DNA from: Deltaproteobacteria bacterium
Lineage (GTDB): Bacteria; Myxococcota_A; UBA9160; UBA4427
DNA length: 37,230 bases
Direction of reading: 5' to 3'
NCBI GenBank assembly: GCA_029261855.1
Contig: JAJDAN010000041.1
Location: forward strand, 1-37,230
This document shows, in pieces, positions 24,901-32,175 of this stretch. A program made the position numbers and the translations under genes. The first letter of the stretch is position 1; each line of letters opens with the position of its first letter. The notes under the pieces are model-generated. The model ran no database searches. It saw only the letters and a program-made list of their open reading frames with translations, and was not told the DNA's origin.

Positions 24901-25389
24901 AGCTATGCGATGCCGCTCATTCTGATGATCTCGATTCCGCTCACCCTGATCGGGATCATGCCCGGGTTCTGGTTGCTGTCGGCGCTGTTCGGCAAGGACG
25001 TAGGCGGTTTCGCGAACCCGACCTTCTTCACGGCGACGGCAATGATTGGGATGATCGCGCTGGCCGGGATCGCCGTGCGCAACGCCATCCTGTTGATCGA
25101 ATTCCTCCACGTCGCACTGCGTCGGGGCGCGCCACTCCGCGAGGCGCTTCTCGAGGCCGGCGCGGTCCGTACGCGACCGATCCTGCTGACGGCGGGTACG
25201 GCGATGCTCGCGGCGATCCCGATTACGCTCGACCCGATCTTCTCGGGCCTCGCATGGGCGCTGATCTTCGGCCTGCTCGTCTCGACGGCATTCACCCTGC
25301 TCGTCGTCCCGGTCGCGTACTACCGCGTGTACCGGGATCGACCCGGGCACGGACTGCGCGATGCGGATCCTACGGAGGAGACGAGATGA
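21979..25389 (+). CDS. RND-family efflux permease
   Basis: This 1136-residue protein starts at GTG 21979, with AGGAG/GGGAAG upstream. It has the RND double-repeat layout: a first membrane helix at about 27-45, a large periplasmic loop, a block of helices (about 370-540), a second helix near 575, a second periplasmic loop, and a C-terminal helix block (about 950-1115). The proton-relay acidic pair is present as D435-D436 in GLVVDDPIVDVENIY, matching D407/D408 of AcrB. The size and the segment PGRAVVTVRFYVGEDREDSL suit the HAE/CusA superfamily. It should export a substrate from periplasm or membrane using proton flow. The adaptor gene follows with an ATGA overlap; no outer-membrane TolC gene is in the window. 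Confidence 0.9.
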   Translation: MAEASEPRSRLPFLTRVVDLFLRGRLPPILIAVSVAAGVVALVATPREEEPQIVVPMADVHVLAPGLPVPEVERQIATRLEKLLLQIDGVEHVYSMSLPGRAVVTVRFYVGEDREDSLVKIYNKIYSNTDQIPPAVRSWVVKPIEIDDVPILIATLWSERPELIDDFALRRIAEELEIELQAVVETNRTGVVGGRPRVVRVELDPDALAARQTSALEVAWALGVSNVRRSAGGFDRRDAFTVVEAGDFFGDAAAVSRTVVNVIDGIPVTLDAVAEVLDGPAERESYSWIGFGAGERGVEGERGSEVERSAFFPAVHIAVAKQKGSNAVWVADRVEARIEELVGTLLPAGVHMRITRNYGETANDKVNELLEAFAVAILIVIALIAYSLGWREGLVVAVAVPITFALTLLLNYWAGYTINRVTLFALILSLGLVVDDPIVDVENIYRHLRMGLESPLDAVRTAVNEVRPPILLSTLVVIASFLPLAFITGMMGPYMRPMALNVPVAVVMSTVVALTITPWLAYRALRANAVADGMAAGSAVNESGTYRFYERLLGRFLDDRRAAWALFGTMVVLFAGAAMLVALRAVPLKMLPFDNKNELQILVDAPEDFSLERTDATARRLAEVLRSAPEVRDFEIYTGVASPMDFNGMVRHYFLRRGANVAEIRVNLLPKRRREMQSHEIALRLRSQLEEVARAAGAKIKLVEVPPGPPVLATLTAVVSGAPDVPYEQIREGARALEARLAREPAVRDVDSTVEDDAPRLLFVTDQEKAALSGVAAADIAETIEIALSGRDVTQLHVPGEVNPLAIRLRLPRATRSGHGPLLALSVKGRPGIVKTRENGGVRDAPIPVVRLGELGRFDAVAAEKAIYRKDLRRVAYVYAEPVGRAPAEVAADVAADLRGLGKEPAANRGLRPVSERTYLRSGGGIPWSLPPGTQVDWLSEGELEITRDVFRDLGIAFGVALLGIYGILIYQTGSYAMPLILMISIPLTLIGIMPGFWLLSALFGKDVGGFANPTFFTATAMIGMIALAGIAVRNAILLIEFLHVALRRGAPLREALLEAGAVRTRPILLTAGTAMLAAIPITLDPIFSGLAWALIFGLLVSTAFTLLVVPVAYYRVYRDRPGHGLRDADPTEETR

Positions 25390-26951
25390 CTCAAGCCGTC
25401 CGACGAGGGCTCGAAGCCGCCCTCGGCATAGCGGTCGTGACTGCGGCCGTAATGTGGCTGTCCGGCGCGTTCGAGGAACGCGTTTCGCCCGGCGAGGTCG
25501 ATGTCGCGGCGCGCAGTGTCTCCGACGCCGGCAGTGCTGTTGTCGAGGAAGTCTCGGAGCCAGCCGTCGAGTGGGCCAGCGGAGAGGTCGCGTCGGCGCG
25601 GCACACGGCCGTCGCGTCCCGCGTGCTGGCTCGGATCGAGGAGGTTCGCATCCGTGCGGGTGCCTCCGTCTCGAAAGGGGACGTGCTTCTCGTGCTGGAC
25701 GCGCGCGACCTTCGCGCGCGCGTTGGCGAGGCCGAAGAGATGCTGCGCTCGAGCGAGGCTCGGCTCGAGCTCGCGCAGCGCGAGCACACCCGCACCGAGG
25801 CGCTCGCTCGCACGGGGGTCGCACCCCAGCAACGTCTGGACGAGACGACGTCCGCCCTGCGGTCGGCCCGCGCGGAGGTCGCCGCCCGACGGGAAGCCCT
25901 CGGCGAGGCGAGGACGGCGGCCTCGTTCGCCGAGATCCGCTCGCCGGTCAGTGGCCGCGTCATCGACCGCCTCGCAGAGCCCGGAGATACCGCAGTGCCG
26001 GGCCGGCCGCTCTTGCGGATCTACGATCCCACCCTCCTGCGTGTGGAAGCGCCGGTGCGAGAATCGCTTGCTGTGACGCTCGAGGTGGGGGACTCGCTTG
26101 CCGTCGACGTTCCGGCACTGGGCGAGCCCGTGGACGGACGCATCGACGAGATCGTTCCGTTCGCCGAGCCCGGGGCGCGCACGCTGCTCGTCAAAGTGAG
26201 CCTGCCTCGCAGCGACGCGCGGCTGTTCGCGGGGATGTTCGCCCGTGTCGCGATCCCCGCCGGCGAGCGCTGGCGTCTGCTCGTGCCCGGGGCAGCCATC
26301 GAACGCGTCGGTCAGCTCGAGTACGTGACGGTGCTCGCCGCCGGCGACGTGCCCGAGCGCCGCCTCGTCACGACCGGAGAGCCTGCACTGGCGGGCCGCG
26401 TCGAAGTGCTGAGCGGCCTCCAGGCAGGCGAGCGTGTGCGTGTGTCGAAGAAGGTGACCGCCGCGTCGCCCGGCGGGCTCTCCGCAGCCGCGGCGGCAAT
26501 CGCCCAGGTTCGCGCCGAGCTCGGGCAGGCCTTGCGCGAAGCGCTCGCGCAGGGACCCGAAGCGGCCCTCGAGGTCTGCCGCCTCGAGGCGCCTCGACTG
26601 GTCGGGGTCGCCGCAGCCCGGGGGATCATCGTCGGTCGCACCAGCCATCGCCTCCGCAACCCCGCCAATGCGCCGGAGGACTGGATGATCCCGGTGCTGG
26701 AAGAATTCCAGCGAGGCGAGCCGCAGCCGGGAAGCTCGCGAGTAGTGGACCTTGGCGCTCGAGGCGCGGGCTACGTGGAGCCCATCTACTTGCTGCCCGC
26801 ATGCGCGACGTGCCACGGCGAGGACGTAGATCCCGTTCTGCTCTCGCGCATCCAGGAACACTACCCCGACGATCAGGCCGTCGGCTTCCGCGTTGGCGAG
26901 TTCCGCGGACTCTTCTGGGCCGTGGTCGAAGGAAGCTCCACCGTTGAGTAG
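25386..26951 (+). CDS. RND periplasmic adaptor fused to a DUF3365-like c-type haem domain
   Basis: ATG 25386 overlaps the permease stop as ATGA, which fixes the start. The 521-residue protein has an N-terminal membrane helix (ALGIAVVTAAVMWL, 12-25). The adaptor region spans about 65-355: a lipoyl half-motif (ARIEEVRIRAGASVSKGDVL), a coiled-coil hairpin (about 112-178), a second lipoyl half (EIRSPVSGRVIDRLAEPGDT) and a beta-barrel. After about residue 370 a second domain resembles DUF3365/Tll0287-type haem proteins, with ALEVCRLEAPRL, RNPANAPEDWM, the haem-attachment motif CATCH (473-477) and the family-like ending YPDDQAVGFRVGEFRGLFW. Normal adaptors end after the barrel, so this is a fusion, placing a possible haem at the pump. 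Confidence 0.88.
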   Translation: MTQAVRRGLEAALGIAVVTAAVMWLSGAFEERVSPGEVDVAARSVSDAGSAVVEEVSEPAVEWASGEVASARHTAVASRVLARIEEVRIRAGASVSKGDVLLVLDARDLRARVGEAEEMLRSSEARLELAQREHTRTEALARTGVAPQQRLDETTSALRSARAEVAARREALGEARTAASFAEIRSPVSGRVIDRLAEPGDTAVPGRPLLRIYDPTLLRVEAPVRESLAVTLEVGDSLAVDVPALGEPVDGRIDEIVPFAEPGARTLLVKVSLPRSDARLFAGMFARVAIPAGERWRLLVPGAAIERVGQLEYVTVLAAGDVPERRLVTTGEPALAGRVEVLSGLQAGERVRVSKKVTAASPGGLSAAAAAIAQVRAELGQALREALAQGPEAALEVCRLEAPRLVGVAAARGIIVGRTSHRLRNPANAPEDWMIPVLEEFQRGEPQPGSSRVVDLGARGAGYVEPIYLLPACATCHGEDVDPVLLSRIQEHYPDDQAVGFRVGEFRGLFWAVVEGSSTVE

Positions 26952-27384
26952 GCGAGGTGAGCCGAGCACCAGCGAGCCTGCGACGAAGAGATCTCGTGCT
27001 GCTTGGACCACAGGGGCCGCGCTCGTCGCCGCGGGCTTTGGCCTGTTGACGATCCGGGAGGCCAGCGCCGTGCTGTTCGGCGATGGAGTCGCACGCGAGG
27101 CCGCAGGCCACTACGTGCCCTTCGTGTTGTGGTTCAACTTCGCCGCCGGCTTCGCCTACGTCGCTGCCGGGATCGGTCTGGGACTTCGGCAGCGCTGGGC
27201 GGTCGCGCTGGCCTTTGCAATCGCTGCCGCGACGCTCGTCGTGTTCGCGGCCTTCGGAGTACACGTCGCTTCGGGACGAGACTATGAGCTGCGCACGGTC
27301 ATCGCGATGGCCCTGCGCAGCAGCGTGTGGCTCGCCCTCTCCGCGGTTGCCTACCGGTTCGTGCTCAGACCGAGAGCAGAGTGA
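26944..27384 (+). CDS. four-helix membrane protein of unknown function
   Basis: TTG 26944 overlaps the last codons of the adaptor gene and has AAGGAAG 9 bases upstream; an earlier TTG at 26893 is less likely. The 146-residue product has four hydrophobic segments (ALVAAGFGLLTIREASAVLF, VLWFNFAAGFAYVAAGIGL, AVALAFAIAAATLVVFAAFG, SSVWLALSAVAYRFVL), with YELRT and HYVPFVLWFNF motifs that recur in uncharacterised proteobacterial proteins. It is the last gene of the operon and is probably an inner-membrane accessory of the pump; that role is inferred only from position. Confidence 0.72.
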   Translation: MSRRGEPSTSEPATKRSRAAWTTGAALVAAGFGLLTIREASAVLFGDGVAREAAGHYVPFVLWFNFAAGFAYVAAGIGLGLRQRWAVALAFAIAAATLVVFAAFGVHVASGRDYELRTVIAMALRSSVWLALSAVAYRFVLRPRAE

Positions 27385-27397
27385 CGAAGCAACCACG

Positions 27398-27415
27398 ACG
27401 CTGAACGCTCAGCGT
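27398..27415 (+). terminator. hairpin after the efflux operon
   Basis: Perfect 7-bp arms ACGCTGA/TCAGCGT with loop ACGC, 14 bases after the last stop of the operon. No T-run follows, so the strength is uncertain. Confidence 0.4.
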
Positions 27416-27741
27416 GGGCGAAAAGGCGGCCGCAAACATCGAGAAGCACGGGGACGCGATCGGGCGGTGCTGCAATCTGGACTCTGCCTGCGACGACGGT
27501 GACCCGCGCACCACGGACTTCTGCATCGCGGATAGGGAATTCAAGCTGCGTTCTGGCACCACGCCGGAGTATGGGCGTTATGTCATCCCAACGGGGAGCC
27601 CCACAGCGGGCCAACCGCACCAGGCTGAATTTTCTTCAGCGATCTAGAACGACCGGGTGCCCAGATGGGCACCAGCTCGCGCCGTCGAGGTGCGGAGGGC
27701 CTCGCAGCCAGGCTTTCGCGAAGACGCCGACGTGTGACCTG
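27416..27741. other. intergenic region, possible Cys-rich protein remnant
   Basis: This stretch separates the efflux operon from the convergent S74-domain genes. On the plus strand, around 27465-27530, it reads CCNLDSACDDGDPRTTDFCI, which resembles the CxDGDPCTxDxC repeats of secreted myxobacterial-type proteins with one Cys replaced by Arg. There is no signal peptide and the frame degenerates after it, so it may be a decayed fragment or chance. Nothing else was recognised. Confidence 0.3.
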
Positions 27742-29592
27742 TCAGCGTTGGGCAGACTGGCGAGTACCCTCGAGCGTGGCGATGCGGCCGAGGACGGCGT
27801 CCTGAGCCGCCTCGAGTGCTGCGATCTGACCACGCAGTGCGTCGTTGCCGTCGGCGAGTTCGCTCACGGCCGCGACGACCGGGGCGATGAGGCTGGAGTA
27901 GTCGACCAGCCGGAAGCCCTCGTCGTCGTAGGAGACGGCTTCGGGGTAGACGGCCTCGACCTCCTGCGCCATCAATCCGAGCTTGCGCGGCCCATCCGGC
28001 GTGGACTTCATGCGAAAGGAGTAGGCGTCGAGGCTTCGGACCCGGCGCAGCGAATCTTCGAGTGGCACGATGTCGGTCTTGAGGCGGCGGTCCGAAGCGA
28101 CGTTGTAGCTGGATGCCAGCACTGGGCCGTAGCCGGCGCCGCCGTCGCCGACATAGACCCCGCCCCCGCTAAACCAGCTCAAGTAGATCGAACCGTGGTC
28201 GGTGTCCAGATGGAAGTTTCCTCCCACACCGCTGTGGCGCAGTGATCCATAGTACTGGTCGAGCGGATCCCTGATCGTCATCGTTCCCGCCGCAGTGACC
28301 GAGAGCGCGGGTTTGTTCGTACCGGGCGCGTAGATCGAGTACTCGATGCCCCGGTCATAGCGGGTGATCCAGGTATTCGTCACGTCGTCGTAGTGGCCGA
28401 ATTGCCCGCCCTTGGACATCGTCACGTACTCCCCGTCGATGCTGTAGCCGGCCCACGTGCCCTTCCCGTCTCCGTTGATCTGAACGGATCCGTAGTCACC
28501 CGTTGGGTAGGAGAGATAATTTTCGGCATTGTCGACATAGAGCCGGCCTTCGGCGTACAGGTCATCGGTGAACCGACCCGTGCCGTTCACATCCAACTTA
28601 TGGGCCGGTGCGGGCGTCGCGATTCCCACATTGCCGACGTTGTCGATGTGCACAGCCGCTGAAGCTTGGCCGTTTCGGATCTCGTAGTAGACGTTGCGCC
28701 AGCTCACCGTGATCCAATTGTTGACGGCATCGTCGTAGAGGCCGAAGAGATTCGCGCCATCCGTCATCATCGCGTAGTTGCCGTCGATGCTGAATCCCTC
28801 GTAAGCGTTCTTGCCCCCACCGTTGATCTGAACGGAGCCGAAGTCTCCGGTCGGGTGCGACAGGTAATTGGTCGTGTTGTCGACATAGAGTCGGTCCAGC
28901 GCGAAGAGGTTGCCGAAGAACTCGCCCGTGGTGGCCTCCAACGAGTCGACCGCAGTGATGTCGTTGCCGTTCATGACGAGGTCGCCATTCATGCTGCCGC
29001 CGGTTTTCAGCAAGTACTGAGGATGGTCGTCATCCCCGAGGCCGCCCAGCAGCCCGTGCTCGAGTTGCCCTACATCGTCATCCGTGATCGAGCCGTCGAG
29101 GATCTCGCTCGAGCCAATGCCGCTCACGTCGAGGGTCACGACACCGCTCGAGCCGCCGCCCGACAAGCCCACGCCCGCGATCACCCCGGTGATATCACCA
29201 CTTCCGAACGGCTCGCAGACCACAGTGCCGTCCTCGTTGACCGCTCGGATCGCCTCCGCGACCGGGCACCCCTGCCCGACGCGTTGCTGGATTACGCTCG
29301 GGTCGACAGCGAGCGACACCGCGCCGCTCGCACCGCCGCCGGAAAGCCCGTACCCGGCCGTGACCTCGCTGATGTCGCCCCCGAGTAGCTCGATCGCGGC
29401 GATGCGCGAATCCTGGGCGTTGCTCTCGAGCACCAGCGTGTCGAAGTTGGCGTTCACCTCATCCGCGTCGGCGGGTGTCCCGTTCGAGAAGGCGTACGGC
29501 ATCGAGATGGTGGACGCGACCGCCGGCGTGATCCAAAGGAACGACAACAGCGACAGCAGCAGCGTGCGGGGGCTTCGAGTCAGGGAATACAT
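27742..29592 (-). CDS. secreted fibre-like protein with C-terminal S74 chaperone/peptidase domain
   Basis: This 616-residue protein starts at ATG 29592, with AGGA 7 bases upstream. A signal peptide (LLLSLLSFLWITPAVAS) is followed by a segment shared with its neighbour (FSNGTPADADEVNANFDTLV) and by Gly-rich beta repeats (SGGGASGAVSLAVD, GSVQINGGGKNA) like trimeric phage or host fibres. The C-terminal peptidase S74 intramolecular chaperone domain is clear. The catalytic Ser-Lys dyad is S500 and K505 in ASDRRLKTDI, then LGLMAQEVEAVYPEAVSYDD and a final coiled coil. The domain trimerises, helps the fibre fold and then cuts itself off before Ser. A host-encoded, signal-peptide version suggests a surface or extracellular trimeric fibre. 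Confidence 0.85.
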   Translation of the reverse strand: MYSLTRSPRTLLLSLLSFLWITPAVASTISMPYAFSNGTPADADEVNANFDTLVLESNAQDSRIAAIELLGGDISEVTAGYGLSGGGASGAVSLAVDPSVIQQRVGQGCPVAEAIRAVNEDGTVVCEPFGSGDITGVIAGVGLSGGGSSGVVTLDVSGIGSSEILDGSITDDDVGQLEHGLLGGLGDDDHPQYLLKTGGSMNGDLVMNGNDITAVDSLEATTGEFFGNLFALDRLYVDNTTNYLSHPTGDFGSVQINGGGKNAYEGFSIDGNYAMMTDGANLFGLYDDAVNNWITVSWRNVYYEIRNGQASAAVHIDNVGNVGIATPAPAHKLDVNGTGRFTDDLYAEGRLYVDNAENYLSYPTGDYGSVQINGDGKGTWAGYSIDGEYVTMSKGGQFGHYDDVTNTWITRYDRGIEYSIYAPGTNKPALSVTAAGTMTIRDPLDQYYGSLRHSGVGGNFHLDTDHGSIYLSWFSGGGVYVGDGGAGYGPVLASSYNVASDRRLKTDIVPLEDSLRRVRSLDAYSFRMKSTPDGPRKLGLMAQEVEAVYPEAVSYDDEGFRLVDYSSLIAPVVAAVSELADGNDALRGQIAALEAAQDAVLGRIATLEGTRQSAQR

Positions 29593-29605
29593 GGGTGTTC
29601 CTATT

Positions 29606-29624
29606 AGAGATCAACCCGATCTCT
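29606..29624. other. intercistronic hairpin between the two S74 genes
   Basis: Perfect 7-bp arms AGAGATC/GATCTCT around a 5-base loop lie in the 52-base gap between the paralogues, upstream of the ribosome-binding site of the 29592 gene. It could be a partial terminator or an RNA-processing site setting the ratio of the two products. Confidence 0.4.
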
Positions 29625-29644
29625 CTGGGATCCGATCCAGGATG

Positions 29645-31492
29645 TTAGTTTGCGTGCCTGTCGGTGAGTTCGAGGGCGGCGAGTCTCTCCAGCAGCTCGG
29701 ACTGCCTCTCTACGAGCATCTTGGCCCGGGCGCGAAGCGCGTCGTTCTCCAAGGCGAGCTCGCGGGCACTCGCGACGAGTGGCCCGACCAGAGCCGAGTA
29801 GTCGACCAGTCGGAAGCCGCGATCGTCGTAAGAGACGACTTCCGGGTAGACCGCCTCCACCTCTTGCGCCATCAAACCGAGTCGTCGCGGTGCGTCGGGC
29901 GCCGACTTCAGGCGGAAGGCATAGGCGTCGAGGCCTCGGAGTCGGGGCAGCACCGCCTCCACCCGTGCGATCTCCGACTTGAGCCGGCGATCCGATGGAA
30001 CCCCGAAGGTGGCGGCCCTGATCGAACCGTAGCCGGCGGACCCGTTGCCCACCACGATGCCCCCGCTGCCACCGTCCATGCCCAGCCCGATCTGGCCGCC
30101 ATAGGTATCGATGTGAAAGTTCCCGGCGGCTCCGCTGTGGCGAAGCGAACCCATGAGCTGCATGCCCAAATTGCCCACGTAGGTACTTCCGGAGGTGTCG
30201 ATCTGGAGGGCGTCCACTGCTGCGGCCCCGGGGCTGCGGATCTGGTAGAACACGCCCTGTTGGTACCAGCTTATGCCGTCGTTGATCGCATCGTCCCACT
30301 CGAGCAAGCCGCTCGTCCCGGTGGCGGACGTCACCGTGAATTGAGCGCCGATGCTATAGCCCGGCCAATCCCCCACCCCCGGCCCATTGACTTGGACCGA
30401 CCCGAAATCGCCCGTTGGATATGTCAGATAGTCGTTCGCGTTGTCGACATAGAGACGCCCTTCCGCGTAGAGGTCGCCCGCGAATCGGCCCGTGCCGTCG
30501 ACCTCCAATCTGTCGAACGGCTGGTGGGTCCCGATTCCGACGTCCCCGTTCGCATCAACGTGAAGGGCGACGGCGGAGGAGCCGGGCGTCATGATCTGAT
30601 AGTGCTGACCACGCGAGTAGAAGCTGATCCAGCGCTGCATCACGTCGTCGTAGAGCCCCAGAAAGGTGTTGCCCGCCCTCAACCCGTACGCGCCGTCGAT
30701 GAAGAGCCCCTGACTGCCATTCTTACCCGTGCCGTTGATCTGCACGGACCCGAAGTCGCCGGTCGGGTATGATAGATAGTTGGTCGAGTTGCCAACGTAG
30801 ACCCTGCCCTGGGTGACGAGGGTCCCGAGATACTCGCCTTGCGTGGCGCTGAGCGAACCGACACTCAGCACGCTGTTGTCGTTCAGCGTGACGTTTCCCG
30901 ACACCGCACCGCCGGCCCTGCGCAAGTAGGGGGTGTGGACGTCGAACCCAAGGCCACCCAACAAACCGTGGTCGAGCGTGCCCACGTCCGCATCGGTGAT
31001 CGTGCCGTCGATGATCTCGCTCGAGCCGATGTCACTCACATTGAAGTTCACGTCGAGTGCGGTGCCGCCGCCGACCAGACCCGTGCCTGCAACCAACTGC
31101 GTGATCTCACTGTCTCCGACCGGGTCGCAAAAGGCACCTCCAAATTGATCGATCCCATACATCACGCTGCCGAGGGAGCAGGTTCCCGTGATGCGTCGTT
31201 GGATGGTGCCCGTGTCGATGGCGAGCGAGACGCCCCCGCTTGCACTGCCGCCGGTAAGCCCGAACCCGGCGCCGACGTCGCTGATATCGCCCCCGAGCGC
31301 CTCGACCGCGGCGATGCGAGCATCCTGGTTGTTGCTCTCCAGAACCAACGTGTCGAAATCCGCATTCACCTGGGTCGCGTCTGCGGGCGTTCCATTCGAA
31401 AAGACATGGGGGAGCGAGATCGTGGACGCTCCGACCGGTGCCGCATAGAGGACGAGCAAGGACGAGAGCAGGAGAGTAGGCAGTGAGCGCAT
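29645..31492 (-). CDS. secreted fibre-like protein with C-terminal S74 domain (tandem paralogue)
   Basis: ATG 31492 has GGAG 7 bases upstream and gives a 615-residue protein with a signal peptide (LPTLLLSSLLVLYAAPVGAS). The frame is open further upstream but unconvincing. N- and C-terminal parts closely resemble the 27742-29592 protein: FSNGTPADATQVNADFDTLV near the start, GRLYVDN and LSYPTGDFGSVQINGTGK repeats in the middle, and at the C-terminus SDRRLKSEI with S500 and K505, followed by LGLMAQEVEAVYPEVVSYDD. The central shaft differs more. The two lie in tandem with 52 bases between and probably form an operon. They could form homo- or heterotrimers. Confidence 0.85.
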   Translation of the reverse strand: MRSLPTLLLSSLLVLYAAPVGASTISLPHVFSNGTPADATQVNADFDTLVLESNNQDARIAAVEALGGDISDVGAGFGLTGGSASGGVSLAIDTGTIQRRITGTCSLGSVMYGIDQFGGAFCDPVGDSEITQLVAGTGLVGGGTALDVNFNVSDIGSSEIIDGTITDADVGTLDHGLLGGLGFDVHTPYLRRAGGAVSGNVTLNDNSVLSVGSLSATQGEYLGTLVTQGRVYVGNSTNYLSYPTGDFGSVQINGTGKNGSQGLFIDGAYGLRAGNTFLGLYDDVMQRWISFYSRGQHYQIMTPGSSAVALHVDANGDVGIGTHQPFDRLEVDGTGRFAGDLYAEGRLYVDNANDYLTYPTGDFGSVQVNGPGVGDWPGYSIGAQFTVTSATGTSGLLEWDDAINDGISWYQQGVFYQIRSPGAAAVDALQIDTSGSTYVGNLGMQLMGSLRHSGAAGNFHIDTYGGQIGLGMDGGSGGIVVGNGSAGYGSIRAATFGVPSDRRLKSEIARVEAVLPRLRGLDAYAFRLKSAPDAPRRLGLMAQEVEAVYPEVVSYDDRGFRLVDYSALVGPLVASARELALENDALRARAKMLVERQSELLERLAALELTDRHAN

Positions 31493-31541
31493 CCGTTCTC
31501 CGAGAGTCCGGCGTTGCATGAATGGCGGGGAAGAGACCGAG

Positions 31542-31784
31542 CTACCGAGACTGGCGGCGCAGCAAGCGCACGCCCACCGCAGACACGACCACACCGAGCA
31601 GGACGAAGCCCGCGGTCGGGAGAGTCGGGACCGGGAGCGCACTTCCCCAGAACATCGTCTGCCAGTCATCCCCCCAATTCCCGGCCCAGGCGGGGCCCGC
31701 CAGGAGAGCTGCGGATGAGGCGCACGCGAGATTGGCGAGCGCGCGCCATAGAAGCAATCGTGAACTGCGGTTGCGGTAGTGCAC
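31542..31784 (-). CDS. small exported protein with IPTL-CTERM-like sorting signal
   Basis: The start is set at GTG 31784, 5 bases after GGGAGG; GTG 31790, two codons earlier, is too close to that site. The 80-residue product has a signal peptide (WRALANLACASSAALLAGPA, ending WAG). Only about 20 mature residues follow before the C-terminal signal: VPTLPTAG, a hydrophobic helix (FVLLGVVVSAVGV) and RLLRRQSR. That is the IPTL-CTERM layout (motif, helix, basic end). A protein that is almost only signal peptide plus sorting tail is unusual. It lies 49 bases upstream of the S74-domain genes on the same strand and may be part of their unit. Confidence 0.65.
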   Translation of the reverse strand: MHYRNRSSRLLLWRALANLACASSAALLAGPAWAGNWGDDWQTMFWGSALPVPTLPTAGFVLLGVVVSAVGVRLLRRQSR

Positions 31785-32175
31785 CGGCACCTCCCTTTCA
31801 CATCATCGTCGGACCGACAGTCGCACCCGGGGTGCACTCGTCATCGTACACCGACTCGGCTCCCGAATTGACGCCTTTCTCTCGGGGCAGCAGCCCTCCA
31901 TCTGGCGCATCCGTGGCATGATTCAGGCAGGCGCGACCATCTGGAACGCAGCCTGCCCGGATCAGCCCAGATCGTGGATGAATTCGAGCTGCTTGCCGCC
32001 CTCCTACTTGGGTGGGGATGATGAAATCCACCTTGAAGCCCCAGGCGCCTTCGATCTCGGGCGGGCGGGCGGGACATGGGACGCGCAGGGGGCGTGAGGG
32101 TGTAGAATCAAACGAGTCTCCGATCTGGCCTGCGCCCGCGTGTAAGCCGGGAATGGAGACGAGTCGTCAGCGCTC
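31785..32175. other. 391-base divergent intergenic region
   Basis: The region separates the minus-strand IPTL-CTERM/S74 unit from the plus-strand STAND regulator gene, so it should contain both promoters. A TAGAAT at 32103-32108, about 70 bases before the regulator start, is a possible -10 box, but no good -35 lies at the proper distance. No gene of convincing composition was found. Confidence 0.4.

Noticed and set aside
21979-25389. Specific substrate (copper, drug or lipid) for the RND permease
   Set aside because: The Met or Cys residues that would point to metal export were not identified with confidence by eye, so only the RND family is called.
23551-25824. Very long minus-strand open frame (about 757 codons) opposite the RND permease and adaptor
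   Set aside because: It is Arg/Pro/His-rich without recognisable motifs, and the plus strand has clear RND and adaptor motifs. It is a high-GC shadow frame.
25320-27011. Minus-strand frame of about 563 codons opposite the adaptor gene
   Set aside because: Shadow of a high-GC gene; no start context or motif supports it.
27742-31492. Interpreting the S74-domain genes as part of a prophage
   Set aside because: Both proteins have signal peptides, and no capsid, tail, integrase or lysis genes lie around them within the window.
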